A stretch of 64,000 nt of DNA from Trichuris trichiura (lineage: Eukaryota; Nematoda; Enoplea; Trichinellida; Trichuridae). The notes under the pieces are model-generated. The model searched no databases, had not been told where the DNA came from, and saw only the letters and a program-made list of their open reading frames with translations. This document shows positions 62,218 through 64,000 of this stretch, in pieces. Position 1 is the stretch's first letter, and the number at the start of each line of letters is the position of its first letter. The stretch is taken from assembly GCA_037903355.1 (NCBI GenBank), contig JBAJFE010000042.1, positions 2,368,001 to 2,432,000 of the forward strand, read 5' to 3'. The position numbers and the translations under genes are program-made.

Positions 62218-64000
62218 ATTAGTGAAAGAATCAGGATGGCGCGTGCGATTTACAAAGTAGCAGCTGAATTCACCCGTTTTTTTGAAAACAGATGTGACCC
62301 AGTGTATTTTACTTGAAAAAGTAAATTTACGCGCGGTGATATGTTCCTCTTGGTTTGACTAATGCTGAATGCGCGAACCATAAAACCGTTTCACCTTTAT
62401 CAGTACCGAAAACACTAATGGGTCTGATGAAAAAGCATTAAACAGGTATTCACGCACACTGTACTGTTTTGCTACTGCTGCCTTGCATTCGTTCCTGCTA
62501 AATTTGGTGCTGTATAGGCATTAAGAAAAGTTTTTCCTTGGAAAGTGTGGTGTAGCAAACAAGTCGTCCAACGAACCCGCGCGAGTGTTCCCTTTAAAGA
62601 TGGTCTTACCTAGGGTATGACAAGTGGAGAGATGCTGACCTAAGGAACAAATGCAATCAGGCAACGGTTCTGAAATTTGGTGCAACACTGCAAAAACGCG
62701 AAGTAATATAATAAGCGAGACAATCCTGTGAGCAGTACTGTTTGTATGGACAATTACGGACCTCTTGTTATAGTATATCTGTCACCGTCTCGTTTTCTGC
62801 TTCTGAATGGCCACCAATAGCCGAGTACGGAAGGAAAAGTATTTAAACCAGTGTGTCATCGGCGCACTGAGTAGGTTGCACCTAAGAGACACTGAGTGAA
62901 TAGTTTCCAAGTTTTGGAATTTCACCCTGCGCTGCTACAATTCTGATCACTGGTCCATGAAGCGAAGCAATTAAGTTTTGGAAGTTATGGCGGTATGCAG
63001 TGAAGCGATCTTATCCGTTTCAGCAAGTGGCAAAAGGCTAGAACTTTGTGAAAGCTTGCAAGTATCAGAAGCTAAAATGTATTGTAATTAAGAAACGCTG
63101 ATATTGAAAGACGGTGCATTCGCTGTTAATTTTCAGTATTAAGCCGATTAACCGGGAGAAGGGATTAGTGGCCAATGTAATATGGAATACTCTTACGACA
63201 AAACCGGTTGTTGCTCCAAAGCATCTGGAGGCCCCCTCCTCGACTCATGCATACTGACATGACACAGTAAATCTTCTCTGATGGCAGCTTTGAAGACATG
63301 ACAAATTAACATGGAAAAGTCTAGAATAATTTTTGATTGAACTTCCTCCAGAAGGCTATCATTCATCAGTTCGTTGATTTGGAATACTCTAGGAAACACT
63401 ATGACGTTAGAAAATTCGGTGTTCATAATTTCCAACAAACTGTCTGTTTTCCTTTGTGAATATTGCAGAAATGTAGCCCAAGTCTTGGTGACATCTGTAT
63501 TGGTGCGAGAGAAAAGCTGGCGTTCAAGACGTTTTGTGAACACCACGGTTGGTCTTGGCGGTCGCGGACTTGCCATTGGTGCACCAATTTTCAGTTTATA
63601 AAATGAATTCCCTAGAGGGTAGTTATTCGTCTCTATAATGCAGAAGGAGCAACATTTCACAAGACGGAACGCCCTCAGTTTTGTTCGTTAACGGCAAGAC
63701 TGTTGCCGGTCGAGAAGGCGCTAGTTACAAGATTGGACAGCAACGTGTTTGCCACGCGCTGAGAGAAGGAACTTGATCAGGCAGAGTCGAAGAATAAGCG
63801 ACAGTTAATCGCAAACGGAAGGAAAGCCATAGTTACCGACTGCACTAGACGAGCGCGTCCGAAAGAATAAATGCAAATCGCGAAGGGGGGCTAACGATGG
63901 CATGCAGAGATAACGCGCTGATAAGGGATAACGTAGGCTCATGCTTTCAACACGTCATGTCTGAATCAACGGGAAACCTAGTCGGCAACAGGGATTCATC
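62218..64000 (+). repeat. duplicated 3' segment of peptide gene A
   Basis: Continuous homologue of 48275-49086 plus 50876-51480. It begins with the probable 3'-UTR exon and runs to the window edge. It includes the minus-strand open frame listed separately, and its last 170 bases also match 45283-45445. Confidence 0.8.
63193..63576 (-). CDS. uncharacterised open frame conserved in the duplicated segment
   Basis: From the ATG at 63576 it encodes 127 residues, with no domain I recognise. The first 62 or so (MASPRPPRPTVVFTKRLERQ, later KTWATFLQYSQRK and DSLLEIMN) are also open in the copy near 51056-50870. There the remainder is split off by the 1.8 kb of extra DNA and broken by a TGA. Substitutions between the copies are a mix of silent and replacing, so strong selection on the protein is not evident. 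It may be a real small gene, a mobile-element protein or chance. Confidence 0.3.
   Translation of the reverse strand: MASPRPPRPTVVFTKRLERQLFSRTNTDVTKTWATFLQYSQRKTDSLLEIMNTEFSNVIVFPRVFQINELMNDSLLEEVQSKIILDFSMLICHVFKAAIREDLLCHVSMHESRRGPPDALEQQPVLS

Overview
Eukaryotic, AT-rich DNA from a nematode. Short GT-AG introns of 52-56 bases occur in the kinase, cyclin and FAM32A genes, alongside larger introns. Conserved housekeeping proteins are of metazoan type, and there are multicopy secreted cysteine-rich proteins and many decayed transposons. Gene content, compact introns and TATA-driven secreted-protein families fit a clade I (whipworm-like, Trichuris) parasite. That placement is inference; nothing in the window proves the species.

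Left part (1-9.8 kb): two intronless paralogues for secreted, cysteine-repeat proteins (155-1204 minus, 7206-8270 plus) lie head to head as an inverted duplication that includes about 240 bases of promoter. RPS15 follows on the minus strand. Part 2 (10-17.8 kb): a minus-strand protein with a basic N-terminus and five Tyr/Phe repeats, then a five-exon ADP/ATP carrier. Part 3 (17.8-30.8 kb): an eight-exon CDK5 gene, tail to tail with the carrier, reconstructs to exactly 292 residues. Its 3.85 kb fifth intron holds a probable nested, unrecognised gene on the same strand. A tetraspanin, a FAM32A-like gene and a cyclin I/G-like gene follow. Part 4 (34-42 kb): a CK1/TTBK-type kinase that lacks the catalytic Asp, and a seven-helix receptor.

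Right part (43-64 kb): repeat-rich. It holds two complete copies (46669-47548 minus, 61257-62124 plus) of a previously unlisted two-exon gene for a 71-79 residue secreted peptide with six cysteines. Promoter, large intron, a probable 3'-UTR intron and downstream DNA are all duplicated; a third copy is represented only by its 3' part (48275-51480) and abuts a mariner fragment. Around these are mariner-like transposase stubs, a decayed MULE-like fragment, long foldback elements and a dispersed stem-loop family with a hammerhead-like core. A separate family of about 210-base MITEs is scattered through 11-28 kb.

The genes do not form one pathway. The notable theme is local duplication of small secreted-protein genes together with their promoters, in both the left and right parts.
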